Assembly (NCBI RefSeq): GCF_026191115.1
Contig: NZ_JAPHOT010000001.1
Span: 3,457,001-3,521,000 of the forward strand
Direction: 5' to 3'
Source: Legionella sp. PATHC035
Lineage (GTDB): Bacteria; Pseudomonadota; Gammaproteobacteria; Legionellales; Legionellaceae
Length of the DNA stretch: 64,000 bases
Shown: in pieces, positions 55,736 through 64,000 of the stretch
Position numbering within the stretch: the stretch's first letter is position 1
How the letters are laid out: each line of letters starts with the position of its first letter
Position numbers and translations under genes: made by a program
The notes under the pieces: model-generated
The model's input: only the letters and a program-made list of their open reading frames with translations
Told to the model about the DNA's origin: nothing
Database searches by the model: none

Positions 55736-57172
55736 CTAACCAACGAATAATTTTTGTCCAGAATATAATGGTTCATTGCGCTTTAGGCCGGGGTTTAATG
55801 CGATAATACGCTCTATGCTGGTTTTATGTTGTTGGGCAATGGCGCTAAGGTTATCGCCTTTTTTTACAATATATTGAATCGGTTGATTTACTTTTTTCCA
55901 TATCACCAGTTGTTGCCCTTTTTTTAAGGGTTGATTGCTTGCTAATTTATTCCATGTCTGAATATCTTGGGGACTGACACCATAAGTTTTTACCAGTTTT
56001 TGGTACGTATCATTTTCCCGAACAATGTGAATGACACGATGATTTCGTACTGCTGCTATTTGATGCTCTAAGGGGATGGTCGCAGCAGCGGGTTCTTTTT
56101 TAATAACCACAGGAGCATTTTTAGTACTGGGGATCAAAATGGATTGATTGGGACTTATTTGATCTGTTGTTAGCTGATTTAATTGTTTTATTAAACTCAC
56201 TGTTGTGTGATATCGAACCGCAATGTTTTCTAGGCTATCCCCCGGTTGCACCCTATGTTTTTCCCAGCTGACCCGTTTTTCCTCAGGAAGATTGGCAAGA
56301 TTTAAAATGAATTGGTGTACTTTCTCCGCGGGAATAAGCAATTTAATCGGTTTATGGGGATCAGTGGTCCAACGATTAAACCCTGGGTTTAATTTAATGA
56401 GCTCTCTATAGCTAATACCCGCCATTTTTGCAGCGTGGTTCAAATCAATTGGACTTCCTATATTAACTTCCTGGAAATAAGGAAGGTAGGGGATTTCAGG
56501 TAATATTAAGTGATATTGACCTGGATTTTTGATGATTTCCGCGAGTGCAAACAGGCGTGGAACATAAATTTGAGTTTCACTTGGAACAGGTAGTTCCCAA
56601 AAATTCACTGAGCGATTTCCTGTGCTTTTTATCGCCCGATCAATTGTTCCTTCTCCGGCATCATAAGCTGCTATGGCTAATACCCAATTGCCATTAAAGA
56701 ATTTATTGAGATACATGAGATAGCTTAATGCAGCATCAGTTGATGAGCTGATGCTACGTCGGGCATCAAACCACCAATCTTGTTTTAAGCCCAAGCCTGC
56801 TCCTGTACGTGGCATTAATTGCCATAAACCAGCAGCACCAGCTCCAGAGTATGCAAAAGGGTCAAAAGCGCTTTCAATCATGGGGAGCAGGGCTAATTCA
56901 CCAGGAAGCTTTCTTTTTTTGACTTCAACAATAATATGATAAATGTAGGGTTCGGATTGACGACATACTTTATGAAGATAGCTCGGATGAGCTACCAGCC
57001 ATCTAATTTGCGCTTGCACCTCGGCTCGGGACGTTTCATGATTTAAGGTGAATTCATTGCGCAATACTTCCCATACATCTGGCGCTGCGAGTGCTAATGG
57101 CCCATTAGTAATACCAAAAAAAATGAGTAAACAGAATAAAAAATCTTTTATTTTGAAAAACTTATTTTTCAA
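55736..57172 (-). CDS. mltD: Membrane-bound lytic murein transglycosylase D
   Basis: A 478-aa peptidoglycan lyase: signal sequence (about 1-29, not an obvious lipobox), SLT domain with catalytic Glu100 in LPMIESAFDP and the GAAGLWQLMPRTG and AIAAYDAGEG motifs, then three LysM repeats (about 305-350, 375-420 and 430-478) that bind the wall. E. coli MltD has two or more LysM units; three is within the family range. gloB lies upstream on the same strand, as in E. coli. Confidence 0.94.
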   Translation of the reverse strand: MKNKFFKIKDFLFCLLIFFGITNGPLALAAPDVWEVLRNEFTLNHETSRAEVQAQIRWLVAHPSYLHKVCRQSEPYIYHIIVEVKKRKLPGELALLPMIESAFDPFAYSGAGAAGLWQLMPRTGAGLGLKQDWWFDARRSISSSTDAALSYLMYLNKFFNGNWVLAIAAYDAGEGTIDRAIKSTGNRSVNFWELPVPSETQIYVPRLFALAEIIKNPGQYHLILPEIPYLPYFQEVNIGSPIDLNHAAKMAGISYRELIKLNPGFNRWTTDPHKPIKLLIPAEKVHQFILNLANLPEEKRVSWEKHRVQPGDSLENIAVRYHTTVSLIKQLNQLTTDQISPNQSILIPSTKNAPVVIKKEPAAATIPLEHQIAAVRNHRVIHIVRENDTYQKLVKTYGVSPQDIQTWNKLASNQPLKKGQQLVIWKKVNQPIQYIVKKGDNLSAIAQQHKTSIERIIALNPGLKRNEPLYSGQKLFVG

Positions 57173-57287
57173 TGGCTATTACCTATGAATGTTATTGGCT
57201 ATCGAGTTTACTAAAATTAGTTACGGGATTAAACCCTTTTTGCATTCATCTAATTCATTAAGAACTAAAATAATTCTCTCTGGTTAA

Positions 57288-58052
57288 TTATTTAAAAGCA
57301 TTTTTTTCCTCTCTTAGAACTCTAAATATTTCCAATGAGCTCTTTGATGTCGCACCATGTGTTAATGCGTATTTTTGCACTTCTGCATGATCAGTACGTA
57401 AAAAGGGATTAATTGACAATTCTTGTTCTAAGGTTGACGGAAGGGTACACGAATTGGGTGAGTTTTGTATCTTTTGCAAGTATTTTTGAATCGTAGAGTT
57501 ATTAGGTTCTACTGTCTGTGCAAAGCGCAAATTTTGTTGGGTATATTCATGGGCACAAAATATTTTTGTAGAGAGAGGTAATTTTTTAAACAAATTTAGT
57601 GATTGATGCAATTGCTCTAAAGTTCCATCAAAAACACGCCCACAACCCGCTGAAAAGAGTGTGTCGCCGCAGAATAATAATTTTTGCTGAGGTTCATAAT
57701 AGCTAATATGGCTTGAGGTATGTCCTGGATTGAATAAAATTTTGAAAACACATTTTCCCACGTTGATAATTTGATTCTCTTGCACAGTAATATTTATGTT
57801 GGGAATACGTGGATCACTGGGACCGTACACTGTGCATGAGTGATAGGCTTTGAGTAATTGACTAACACCACCAATATGATCTTGATGGTGGTGAGTTATT
57901 AGGATGGCACCTAATTTTAGCTGGTTTTCCTGAGCAAATTTCAATACGGGCTCTGCGTCACCGGGATCAACGCAGTCAAATAGGCCTGTGCTTTTGTCAA
58001 CAATCGACCAAATATAATTATCTGCAAAAGCAGGGATAGGTACAATAGTCAT
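57288..58052 (-). CDS. gloB: Hydroxyacylglutathione hydrolase (glyoxalase II)
   Basis: A 254-aa metallo-beta-lactamase-fold enzyme hydrolysing S-lactoylglutathione, the last step in methylglyoxal detoxification. The metal motif THHHQDH spans 53-59, with further ligands in FNPGHTSSH and [13 protein letters not shown]. The C-terminal REEKNAF matches the glutathione-binding end. It overlaps rlmJ by 4 bp. Confidence 0.95.
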   Translation of the reverse strand: MTIVPIPAFADNYIWSIVDKSTGLFDCVDPGDAEPVLKFAQENQLKLGAILITHHHQDHIGGVSQLLKAYHSCTVYGPSDPRIPNINITVQENQIINVGKCVFKILFNPGHTSSHISYYEPQQKLLFCGDTLFSAGCGRVFDGTLEQLHQSLNLFKKLPLSTKIFCAHEYTQQNLRFAQTVEPNNSTIQKYLQKIQNSPNSCTLPSTLEQELSINPFLRTDHAEVQKYALTHGATSKSSLEIFRVLREEKNAFK

Positions 58053-58882
58053 GTATGGCTCTCAATAAGGTAAGAGGAAACACCTGGATTAAAATAAACT
58101 TTCAGCGAGTTTAATACTATTTGCATTTCTTCTGCTAAGGTAAAAGGTGGATTGATTATCCATAGACCACAACCCGTCATACCCTCGATGGAACTTGACG
58201 TCAGACTGAACTCAATGTGTAAACTATTTTTGGCGTTAATTTCTTTCATACCTCTATTGAGTTTATCAGTTAATTTTTTATTGACCAATGGATACCAAAG
58301 ACAAAACACTCCTGTAGCAAAACGGGAATAAGCATGTTTTATTGCAATAGGAATTTCTTTATACTCTTCTTTTACTTCAAAAGAAGGGTCAATAAAAATC
58401 AGTCCTCTCTTTTCTGGCGGAGGAAGTAATGCGTTCATCGCTACTATGCCGTCAGTATTGCTAAAATGTACCTTTTTATTCAATCGATGCAATTGGTTCA
58501 GTGCTTCAAATTCCCTAGGATGAAGCTCGCAAAAATACATTCTATCGTGTTCTCGTAATTTGTTGATGGCTAAAAAAGGCGAACCGGGATAGGATCTTAA
58601 AGCATGAGTAGGATTAAGTTTCTTAATGACTTGAATGTAGTCTTGAAAAACAGGCGGCAGTGAATCTCGTTCCGACCAGACCAATTCAATACCCTGTTTG
58701 TATTCTTGTGTTTTTTCAGCTTGTTTGTTTTTTAAATCATATAAACCCTTTCCTGAATGCGTTTCAAGATAAAATAGGGGTTTTTCTTTACGAATCAAAT
58801 AGTCCAGAAGACGTGTTAAAGCAATATGTTTGATTACATCTGCAAAATTTCCTGCATGATAGCCGTGTTGATAACTGAGCAT
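58049..58882 (-). CDS. rlmJ: 23S rRNA (adenine-2030-N6)-methyltransferase RlmJ
   Basis: A 277-aa methyltransferase starting [19 protein letters not shown], the family hallmark, with the SAM site [11 protein letters not shown] and the IFIDPSFE (DPPY-type) catalytic motif. It methylates A2030 of 23S rRNA. gloB is coupled downstream by a 4-bp overlap. Confidence 0.94.
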   Translation of the reverse strand: MLSYQHGYHAGNFADVIKHIALTRLLDYLIRKEKPLFYLETHSGKGLYDLKNKQAEKTQEYKQGIELVWSERDSLPPVFQDYIQVIKKLNPTHALRSYPGSPFLAINKLREHDRMYFCELHPREFEALNQLHRLNKKVHFSNTDGIVAMNALLPPPEKRGLIFIDPSFEVKEEYKEIPIAIKHAYSRFATGVFCLWYPLVNKKLTDKLNRGMKEINAKNSLHIEFSLTSSSIEGMTGCGLWIINPPFTLAEEMQIVLNSLKVYFNPGVSSYLIESHT

Positions 58883-58953
58883 GGGGTTCCTAAAACATTT
58901 TTAATGATTGTCTACTATACTCTTTTTAAGAGAGAGTATAAAAGGGGAAAGCT

Positions 58954-59151
58954 ATGGGACTTCACGAAGATTATGATGACCAATCATTCTCTGATTATAA
59001 TTATGATGATGATATTGACTCTTCAGATCATCGAAAGAACGTGAGACGTATGCTCGAAGAAAAACTTGAGCGTAAACGTTTAAAAGAAGAATTTAAAGAT
59101 GATTTTGATGAGTTGAGTGGTGATTTTGATTGGGATATTTTAGACAAATAA
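58954..59151 (+). CDS. Small charged protein (PA3496-like)
   Basis: A 65-aa acidic/basic protein: an Asp/Tyr-rich N terminus, a central helix VRRMLEEKLERKRLKEEF and an Asp-rich end. The central part resembles the PA3496 family, whose role is not firmly known. GGGGAAAG precedes the ATG. It is divergent from rlmJ. Confidence 0.6.
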   Translation: MGLHEDYDDQSFSDYNYDDDIDSSDHRKNVRRMLEEKLERKRLKEEFKDDFDELSGDFDWDILDK

Positions 59152-59158
59152 TTATTTT

Positions 59159-59184
59159 AACCCGGGCTTAGACGCCAACCCAGG
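59159..59184. terminator. CCCGGG/CCCAGG hairpin between convergent genes
   Basis: CCCGGG (59161-59166) and CCCAGG (59179-59184) pair with one mismatch and are followed by AAAA on this strand. It is related in sequence to the hairpin at 5051-5084. Confidence 0.4.
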
Positions 59185-59214
59185 AAAATAATGATTAAGT
59201 GCCTGCTTGGTACA

Positions 59215-60069
59215 CTAACTATTTCTTAGAGTTGCCGCCTTAAGTGTATTTTCAAGCAATGTCACTATGGTCATAGGCCCAACACCTCCAGGTACTGGTG
59301 TAATCCATGAAACTTTGTTTACTGCGCTTTTAAAATCTACATCGCCGCGAATACTACCATCTGCTAATCGATGAATACCAACATCGATGATGATGTGATC
59401 TTTACGAAGCCACTCAGTATCAAGAACATCCATTTTCCCTGTTGCTACGATAACCAGATCAGCGATGTGTACCAATTTTTCTAATTGTTGGGTGAATTTG
59501 TGGGCAATTGTGACTGTTGCTCCTGCCAGGAGTAATTCAAAACTCATAGGCCGACCAACAATATTCGATGCGCCGATTACAAGCGCATGCTTCCGTTTAA
59601 CGTCAATCTGATAATGATTCAATAAGTGCATGACACCCAGCGGGGTACATGGACGTAGTAATGGATTACGCTGAGCGAGCCGTCCTAAATTATAGGGATG
59701 GAAGCCATCAACATCCTTTTCTGGTTTGATGTGTTCAATAACGACACGTTCGTTAATATGCTTGGGTAATGGGAGTTGGATGAGAATTCCATCAATGTGA
59801 TCAAAGTGGTTTAAATCATCGATAAGCTTAAGTAATTCTTCTTGAGTTGTTTCTTCGGGTAAGTCAAAGGAGTGTGAGCTAATACCCACCTCATCACACG
59901 CTTTACGTTTGTTCGCTACATAGACAGTAGAAGCAGGATCGTTGCCAATAAGAACGACAGCAAGGCCAGGTGCTCGATGTGCTTTTTTTATAAACTCGCG
60001 TACGTGTTCTTTCAATATATCTCGACGAAGAGAAGAGACGACTTTTCCATCAATTAGAGATGCTGACAT
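59215..60069 (-). CDS. folD: Methylenetetrahydrofolate dehydrogenase/cyclohydrolase
   Basis: A 284-aa bifunctional folate enzyme interconverting methylene-, methenyl- and formyl-tetrahydrofolate. The family segments [17 protein letters not shown] (catalytic Lys), [23 protein letters not shown] (NADP site) and [13 protein letters not shown] are complete. The ATG at 60069 gives the usual N terminus; the frame extends 7 codons further. Confidence 0.96.
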   Translation of the reverse strand: MSASLIDGKVVSSLRRDILKEHVREFIKKAHRAPGLAVVLIGNDPASTVYVANKRKACDEVGISSHSFDLPEETTQEELLKLIDDLNHFDHIDGILIQLPLPKHINERVVIEHIKPEKDVDGFHPYNLGRLAQRNPLLRPCTPLGVMHLLNHYQIDVKRKHALVIGASNIVGRPMSFELLLAGATVTIAHKFTQQLEKLVHIADLVIVATGKMDVLDTEWLRKDHIIIDVGIHRLADGSIRGDVDFKSAVNKVSWITPVPGGVGPMTIVTLLENTLKAATLRNS

Positions 60070-60190
60070 AGTTACCCAGAAGAAAAGCAAGGTAATAAAT
60101 TATGAATTAGAGGGGGTGGTAATGCAATAGGATTAATGGGGCTCGCATCATTCATTAGAGCCCAATTATTTCTTGCACAGCCTGTTTGTG

Positions 60191-60457
60191 CTAACTATTA
60201 ACCCTGTGTCTCAATAAATTGTAAGCCCAAGCTATGATATAACTTCCAATGAAGGTACTAACCGATACACCTACTCCAGCAAGCAAACATTGGAGAAAAG
60301 AAAAATCATAGGTTATATAAATTGCCCCCATCGTGCCATTAAAGGGCTTCCCGGTATTAAAAATCAAAATCATCAATCCCATAAAAAAGGTAGATGTACC
60401 TGAGAGAACGCCAAGAGATACGCCTAAAGAAACCGGATCTATTTTCCCAAAAGCCAT
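60191..60457 (-). CDS. Small membrane protein, paralogue A
   Basis: An 88-aa protein with two hydrophobic segments (about 11-33 and 55-80) and short loops. It is clearly related to the protein at 62481-62744: both share KI.P..LG.S, FFMGL, KP..G..G and TFI.SYI.AW.YN.L. The ATG at 60457 is chosen because AGGT lies 8-9 bp upstream and the start then aligns with paralogue B. A holin-like or other small envelope role is possible but not shown. Confidence 0.65.
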   Translation of the reverse strand: MAFGKIDPVSLGVSLGVLSGTSTFFMGLMILIFNTGKPFNGTMGAIYITYDFSFLQCLLAGVGVSVSTFIGSYIIAWAYNLLRHRVNS

Positions 60458-60630
60458 GATAATTACCTTATTCATCATAATAACCAATTCCATTATTAAT
60501 CATTATCCTAGTCATGGGAAGTGGTTGAATAGCTGGTATAAATTAAAAATGTCTCTTCATTAAGATGAAATGTTGTAATTAAAAAGAGAGAGAGCATAAA
60601 TGACGCAAAAGGTTTACTGAAGAAGTATGA

Positions 60631-60659
60631 TTGACTCATGAGCTTGCTGTGTCTATACT
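60631..60659 (+). promoter_or_regulatory. Near-consensus sigma-70 promoter of the ferritin-like/E2 gene
   Basis: TTGACT (60631-60636), 17-bp spacer, TATACT (60654-60659). It covers an in-frame ATG at 60638, so that ATG lies upstream of the predicted transcript start (about 60666) and cannot be used from this promoter; the ATG at 60677 is the next choice. Confidence 0.7.
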
Positions 60660-60676
60660 GGAAAATCATTGATTTT

Positions 60677-62488
60677 ATGGTAAATATCGTGGATGAACTA
60701 ACTGAATTACTTAGACCATCTTGGGGTGCTGAAAAATGGATTTTAGAAGGGTGGAACAAGATTACTGCGGATGAGAAACAACTCATTAAAAATAGGATCA
60801 ATGAGTTATTTTGCGATGGTTTACCTTTTGAGCTTCAATCCGATAAGCTTTTCTATATTTATACATTCTCACTTTTAGCACAGCTCGAAGTATTAGCCGT
60901 TCAAATTCCTCTTAAATTTGAATCCAAAATGTCTACTGTGGAATACAGACAGCGCATGCGTCAACAATTACTAGACGAAATATTTCATGGTTTAGTATTT
61001 ACTAAAATTGTTTACATGCTGTGTGCGCCTTATGCCTCTCCACCTCCATACAGTCCGCAGATTGAAATTATTTGTAACTATATACGTAATGAAACGTGTC
61101 CCAAAGTAGCGATTATGTTGCTTAACCTTATTGGTGAAGGATGGATCGAAGAAATTTTTGAGAGTTTGCATCGATATGGTGTGGCGCCAAAAGTATTCCA
61201 AACAATTCTAGAAGATGAACATCGCCATGTTTGCGAAGCAGATTTATATCGTGATATTGGATTGCCAGACACTGACCAAATAAGGCCAAAAATTGCTTAT
61301 TTGGAAGAACAATTGATAACCAATATTTTTATGCAGTACAAATATATGTCTTCAGTATGTGCTTTATTGGGCGTCGAAGGGGTCATATATTTTAAAGAGT
61401 CTCTCAATAAAAAACATACGCAGCAACTCAGCAAAGTGAATCTCCAGCCAAGTGAAAACTGGAAAAACTTTATTGAATTTGCGGATGAGGTATTACCAAG
61501 AGTACAAAATTATACCGAATCAAATCGGGAAGTGGAAATGTCTCCTATTCGAAAAGTCTTCATGACTCAGTGGGATGGTCCAAGTGATCCAACCATGACA
61601 GGACAATTTAGTATCGATATTTCCTGCCTCGATTTTTTTAATAAAAAATTTGCTTCAGAGACTTTGACTACGTTGATGTTGCAGGCTGTTAGTTCGTGGA
61701 TGACATTATCCGATCATCACAGAAATTATTTAAGTTTTAGAAAAATCTTTCAAACCAAGGAAGCTTATGTTGGTCTGGTTGTTATGTTACCAGGTTGTGG
61801 TGATCATTTAGGGACAATTGTTTTTGAAAATTGTCATAATCTCAGTTTTTATGAATTATCCGCAAAAATTCGAACTATAGTGTCTATGATGGTTTATTGT
61901 TATAAAAAACGCGAACAGCTAGAAAAAACAAATCCACGAGTACAACAGCTCATGAAAGATATGGTTTATGAATATGCCTATAACACATATCCATATCCAC
62001 TTGCAGGAACTCCCTATATTACGCTAAGTAATATTGGAGTGTTTGGCTATACGCAATCTATGGCTCCTCTTCGCAAAACCGAGGCCATGAGATTTACCAT
62101 AATGGAAGTTGACCGAAAGCTTGTTTGGCAAAAAGATACTCAATCATTCGAACCCAAAGATATGTTGCCAGTATCCATCAGTGCAGACCATCGTATTTTC
62201 GATGGCAATTCTACGGTTCCAAGAATGGTAGAAGAGAGGTTTCAGACTATGTTTACCAAAATGTGTAAAGATAAACCGAAAGCAAAACAATCAATACATC
62301 AGCAGGAACAATTACAATTGCTTTTAGATCAACTCATTGCAACAAATATTGAAATGGGATACAAGACTTTAATGTTATTGCAAACTTGCTGGTATGATTT
62401 TATTTCGATTGAAGAGTGTTATGTAGCCTCCAATTATCATGGTATTGTAAACAACCAGGATAAAACTCCAGAAACGACACTTATCTAA
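60677..62488 (+). CDS. Fusion of a ferritin-like diiron domain with an E2-type acyltransferase domain
   Basis: A 603-aa protein. Residues about 55-250 look like a four-helix diiron bundle with the classic ligand order: Glu71 (AQLEVLA), Glu101-x-x-His104 (DEIFHGL), Glu154 (LIGEGWIEE) and Glu181-x-x-His184 (EDEHRH). Residues about 288-535 resemble the 2-oxoacid dehydrogenase E2 catalytic domain: MSPIRKVFM, ITLSNIGVFGY, MRFTIMEVDRK and the active-site DHRIFDG (His505, Asp509). Lipoyl and E1-binding domains are missing, so it is not a normal PDH subunit. The C-terminal 70 residues are Gln-rich helix. The start is fixed by the promoter just upstream. Function unknown; an oxidation-plus-acyl-transfer enzyme is an inference. 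Confidence 0.75.
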   Translation: MVNIVDELTELLRPSWGAEKWILEGWNKITADEKQLIKNRINELFCDGLPFELQSDKLFYIYTFSLLAQLEVLAVQIPLKFESKMSTVEYRQRMRQQLLDEIFHGLVFTKIVYMLCAPYASPPPYSPQIEIICNYIRNETCPKVAIMLLNLIGEGWIEEIFESLHRYGVAPKVFQTILEDEHRHVCEADLYRDIGLPDTDQIRPKIAYLEEQLITNIFMQYKYMSSVCALLGVEGVIYFKESLNKKHTQQLSKVNLQPSENWKNFIEFADEVLPRVQNYTESNREVEMSPIRKVFMTQWDGPSDPTMTGQFSIDISCLDFFNKKFASETLTTLMLQAVSSWMTLSDHHRNYLSFRKIFQTKEAYVGLVVMLPGCGDHLGTIVFENCHNLSFYELSAKIRTIVSMMVYCYKKREQLEKTNPRVQQLMKDMVYEYAYNTYPYPLAGTPYITLSNIGVFGYTQSMAPLRKTEAMRFTIMEVDRKLVWQKDTQSFEPKDMLPVSISADHRIFDGNSTVPRMVEERFQTMFTKMCKDKPKAKQSIHQQEQLQLLLDQLIATNIEMGYKTLMLLQTCWYDFISIEECYVASNYHGIVNNQDKTPETTLI

Positions 62489-62744
62489 TATAATCCAGTA
62501 GAAAGTTGTATATCCATGCAACAATATAACTACTAATGAATGTGTTAATGAGTACTATGGCTGCGCCTAGGCCAGCATTAGCCAGAGAGGGATTATAGGA
62601 TAAATACATAGTTCCAACCATTCCTACAATGGGTTTATCAGCAAAAAAAACGAATGCTGCTAGACCCATAAAAAATGAAGCAATTGCTGATGGAATACTA
62701 ATAGAGATTCCCAAAGCAAGCGGGTTTATTTTAGTGAACTCCAT
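62481..62744 (-). CDS. Small membrane protein, paralogue B
   Basis: An 87-aa protein with two hydrophobic segments (about 11-33 and 53-80), homologous along its whole length to paralogue A at 60191-60457. It converges on the fusion gene and overlaps its end by 8 bp. The two paralogues bracket the fusion gene and both point the same way. No known domain. Confidence 0.65.
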   Translation of the reverse strand: MEFTKINPLALGISISIPSAIASFFMGLAAFVFFADKPIVGMVGTMYLSYNPSLANAGLGAAIVLINTFISSYIVAWIYNFLLDYIR

Positions 62745-63026
62745 GATTTATTATCCCTACTCTCAATAAATAATTCATTCTATTATTCATCATTCTTCTT
62801 GATATGGGAAGCTCATTTTTGTCAGAAATTTTAAAGGAGTAACTCAACTATTTTGCCGAAAAATAGGGATAACAGGCGATAATTTAGAAATAGGAATTTA
62901 CAATTGAAGTATTTCTACATTAAATGTTCAATAAAGTTCTAATTGCTTGAATAGATAAGGAAATAATGTTAATTTTTTTAAAAACCAATTTCCCTTCTTC
63001 AACCCGCTAAGGGCATGGAGCTCTGA

Positions 63027-64000
63027 TTGAAAAAAACTGCTTTATTTTCATCCTTATTTTCATTGACGGTGCCTGTATATGTTTACGCACTCGGTTTGGG
63101 TGAAATGAAAATAGAGTCAGCTTTGGGCCAGCCTTTCCTTGCGGAGATTGCGCTAATCGATGTCCACAATATTTCTTTGTCAAATATCAGGGTGGGGCTT
63201 GCTGATCCACAAAGCTACCAAAGTTTGGGGATTGAGCGTTCTGAAGCGGTTGGTGCTCTTTTTTTCGATTTGAGACAAACTAAGCACGGATTTGTTATAC
63301 AAGTTCATTCCAACGAACGGATGACAGAACCTTATATGCAGCTTATTGTGGACTTAAACTGGCCTAAGGGACAAATCTTTAAAGTTTATACTGTTTTGTT
63401 AGATCCACCAGGTTATAAATTAACGAGTACTATGGCGCAAAGTGGTCTAACTTATCAGAGGAAGTTCTCAAACTATCATCAGAATACAACGCCTTCTTCT
63501 GGAGAGTATCAAGGCGAGTCTGGCGGGAAAAAGAAAAAGACAATTTATGGTCCTACAGTGTCCAATGAAAATGTATGGCAAATTGCTCAAAGATATAAAG
63601 CCTCAGACGCAATTTTACCGCAAATTGTTCTTGCTATTGTGGGAGCAAATCCTGGGGCATTTATTGATGGCAATTTAAATGGATTGAAAACGGGTGTTCG
63701 CCTTAAAATTCCTTCCGCTCAAGAGTTCCTCGAGGTACCAGCTAATTTAGCTACAGTTGAAGTCATGGCTCATGATAAGTCATGGAATGAAAAAACAACA
63801 ATCAATCATGTGTTGGCTCCACCCTATATGACAGGACAAACATCCAGTGCTGCGACGGTTGAGTACTCTCAAATACCCCCTGTGCCAAAGTTTTCTGAGA
63901 CCGAAGCTTCTATACCAGATCATATTCTGTCTTCAATTCCGTCTTTGGTGACTCCGAAGCAAGTAAGTCCGGAACAAAACAGGACACTCAAGGCTGAAAT
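63027..64000 (+). CDS. fimV: FimV-like pilus/wall-associated protein, 3' end outside window
   Basis: The frame opens at TTG 63027 (GGAG 6 bp upstream) and runs past the window end, giving 324 codons. A signal peptide (LKKTALFSSLFSLTVPVYVYA) is followed by the FimV N-terminal domain LGLGEMKIESALGQPFLAEI and the DLNWPKGQIFKVYTVLLDPP segment. A LysM-like unit follows near residues 175-235 (WQIAQRYKASDAILPQIVLA...LKTGVRLKIPS). FimV organises type IV pili at the pole and binds peptidoglycan. The Pro/Ser-rich linker at the end should lead to further, unseen domains. Confidence 0.88.
   Translation, partial: MKKTALFSSLFSLTVPVYVYALGLGEMKIESALGQPFLAEIALIDVHNISLSNIRVGLADPQSYQSLGIERSEAVGALFFDLRQTKHGFVIQVHSNERMTEPYMQLIVDLNWPKGQIFKVYTVLLDPPGYKLTSTMAQSGLTYQRKFSNYHQNTTPSSGEYQGESGGKKKKTIYGPTVSNENVWQIAQRYKASDAILPQIVLAIVGANPGAFIDGNLNGLKTGVRLKIPSAQEFLEVPANLATVEVMAHDKSWNEKTTINHVLAPPYMTGQTSSAATVEYSQIPPVPKFSETEASIPDHILSSIPSLVTPKQVSPEQNRTLKAE

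Noticed and set aside
1..64000. CRISPR arrays, rRNA, tRNA genes, prophage or IS transposases
   Set aside because: No direct-repeat array, no cloverleaf-like or rRNA sequence and no transposase or integrase reading frame was recognised on either strand.

Overview
The window is a stretch of chromosome from a Legionella-like gammaproteobacterium. The grounds are the gene neighbourhoods (recA-recX-alaS; fliMNOPQR-flhBA-flhF-flhG-fliA-stator; surE-nlpD-rpoS-hmgA; yebC-ruvC-ruvA; a PmrAB-type two-component pair), the AT-rich base composition, the absence of chemotaxis genes after fliA, and several large unknown or eukaryote-like proteins of the kind Legionella exports through its Dot/Icm type IVB system. 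The species cannot be fixed from the sequence alone.

Layout. 1-4.75 kb: an operon of a glutamine-synthetase-like ligase (cut by the window start), aldehyde dehydrogenase, iron alcohol dehydrogenase and class I amidotransferase, best read as a gamma-glutamyl-amine catabolic route. 4.8-11 kb: a small lipoprotein, pncC, recA-recX, alaS, mscL and a small membrane protein. 11.3-13.9 kb: a DprE1/DprE2-like pair and two small genes. 14.1-26.1 kb: one long flagellar export/regulation/stator operon behind a good sigma-54 promoter. 26.3-28.9 kb: prfB, with its programmed +1 frameshift, and lysS. 29-44.4 kb: the accessory zone, with a multi-spanning membrane protein, an EEP-fold (exonuclease/endonuclease/phosphatase) protein, an APH-like kinase, a degenerate kinase-like protein, a TPR protein, a small P-loop kinase, a 501-aa unknown, ETF-ubiquinone oxidoreductase, a chagasin-like protease inhibitor and an 837-aa exported protein built of four IcmL/DotI-like domains. 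44.5-60 kb: housekeeping and regulators (malic enzyme, surE, nlpD, rpoS, hmgA, yebC, ruvC, ruvA, pmrB, pmrA, yciB, mltD, gloB, rlmJ, folD). 60-62.8 kb: a ferritin-like/E2-acyltransferase fusion flanked by two paralogous small membrane proteins. 63 kb to the end: the 5' part of a fimV-like gene.

How the parts connect. The window carries the regulators RpoS, FliA, FlhF/FlhG and PmrAB. The PmrAB link is visible locally: a TTTAAT-N5-CTTAAT box, matching the PmrA consensus, lies upstream of the four-domain IcmL-like gene. Intergenic regions contain several families of short inverted repeats (CGTCAT...GGGATGAC, GTAGCCCGGATTA...TAATCCGGGCTAC, GGGAGAGGG...CCCTCTCCC). One copy lies inside the fliP reading frame and appears to have lengthened its N terminus.

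The strongest candidates for something new are the four-domain IcmL-like exported protein with its PmrA box, the ferritin-like/E2 fusion with its flanking membrane paralogues, and the repeat captured in fliP.
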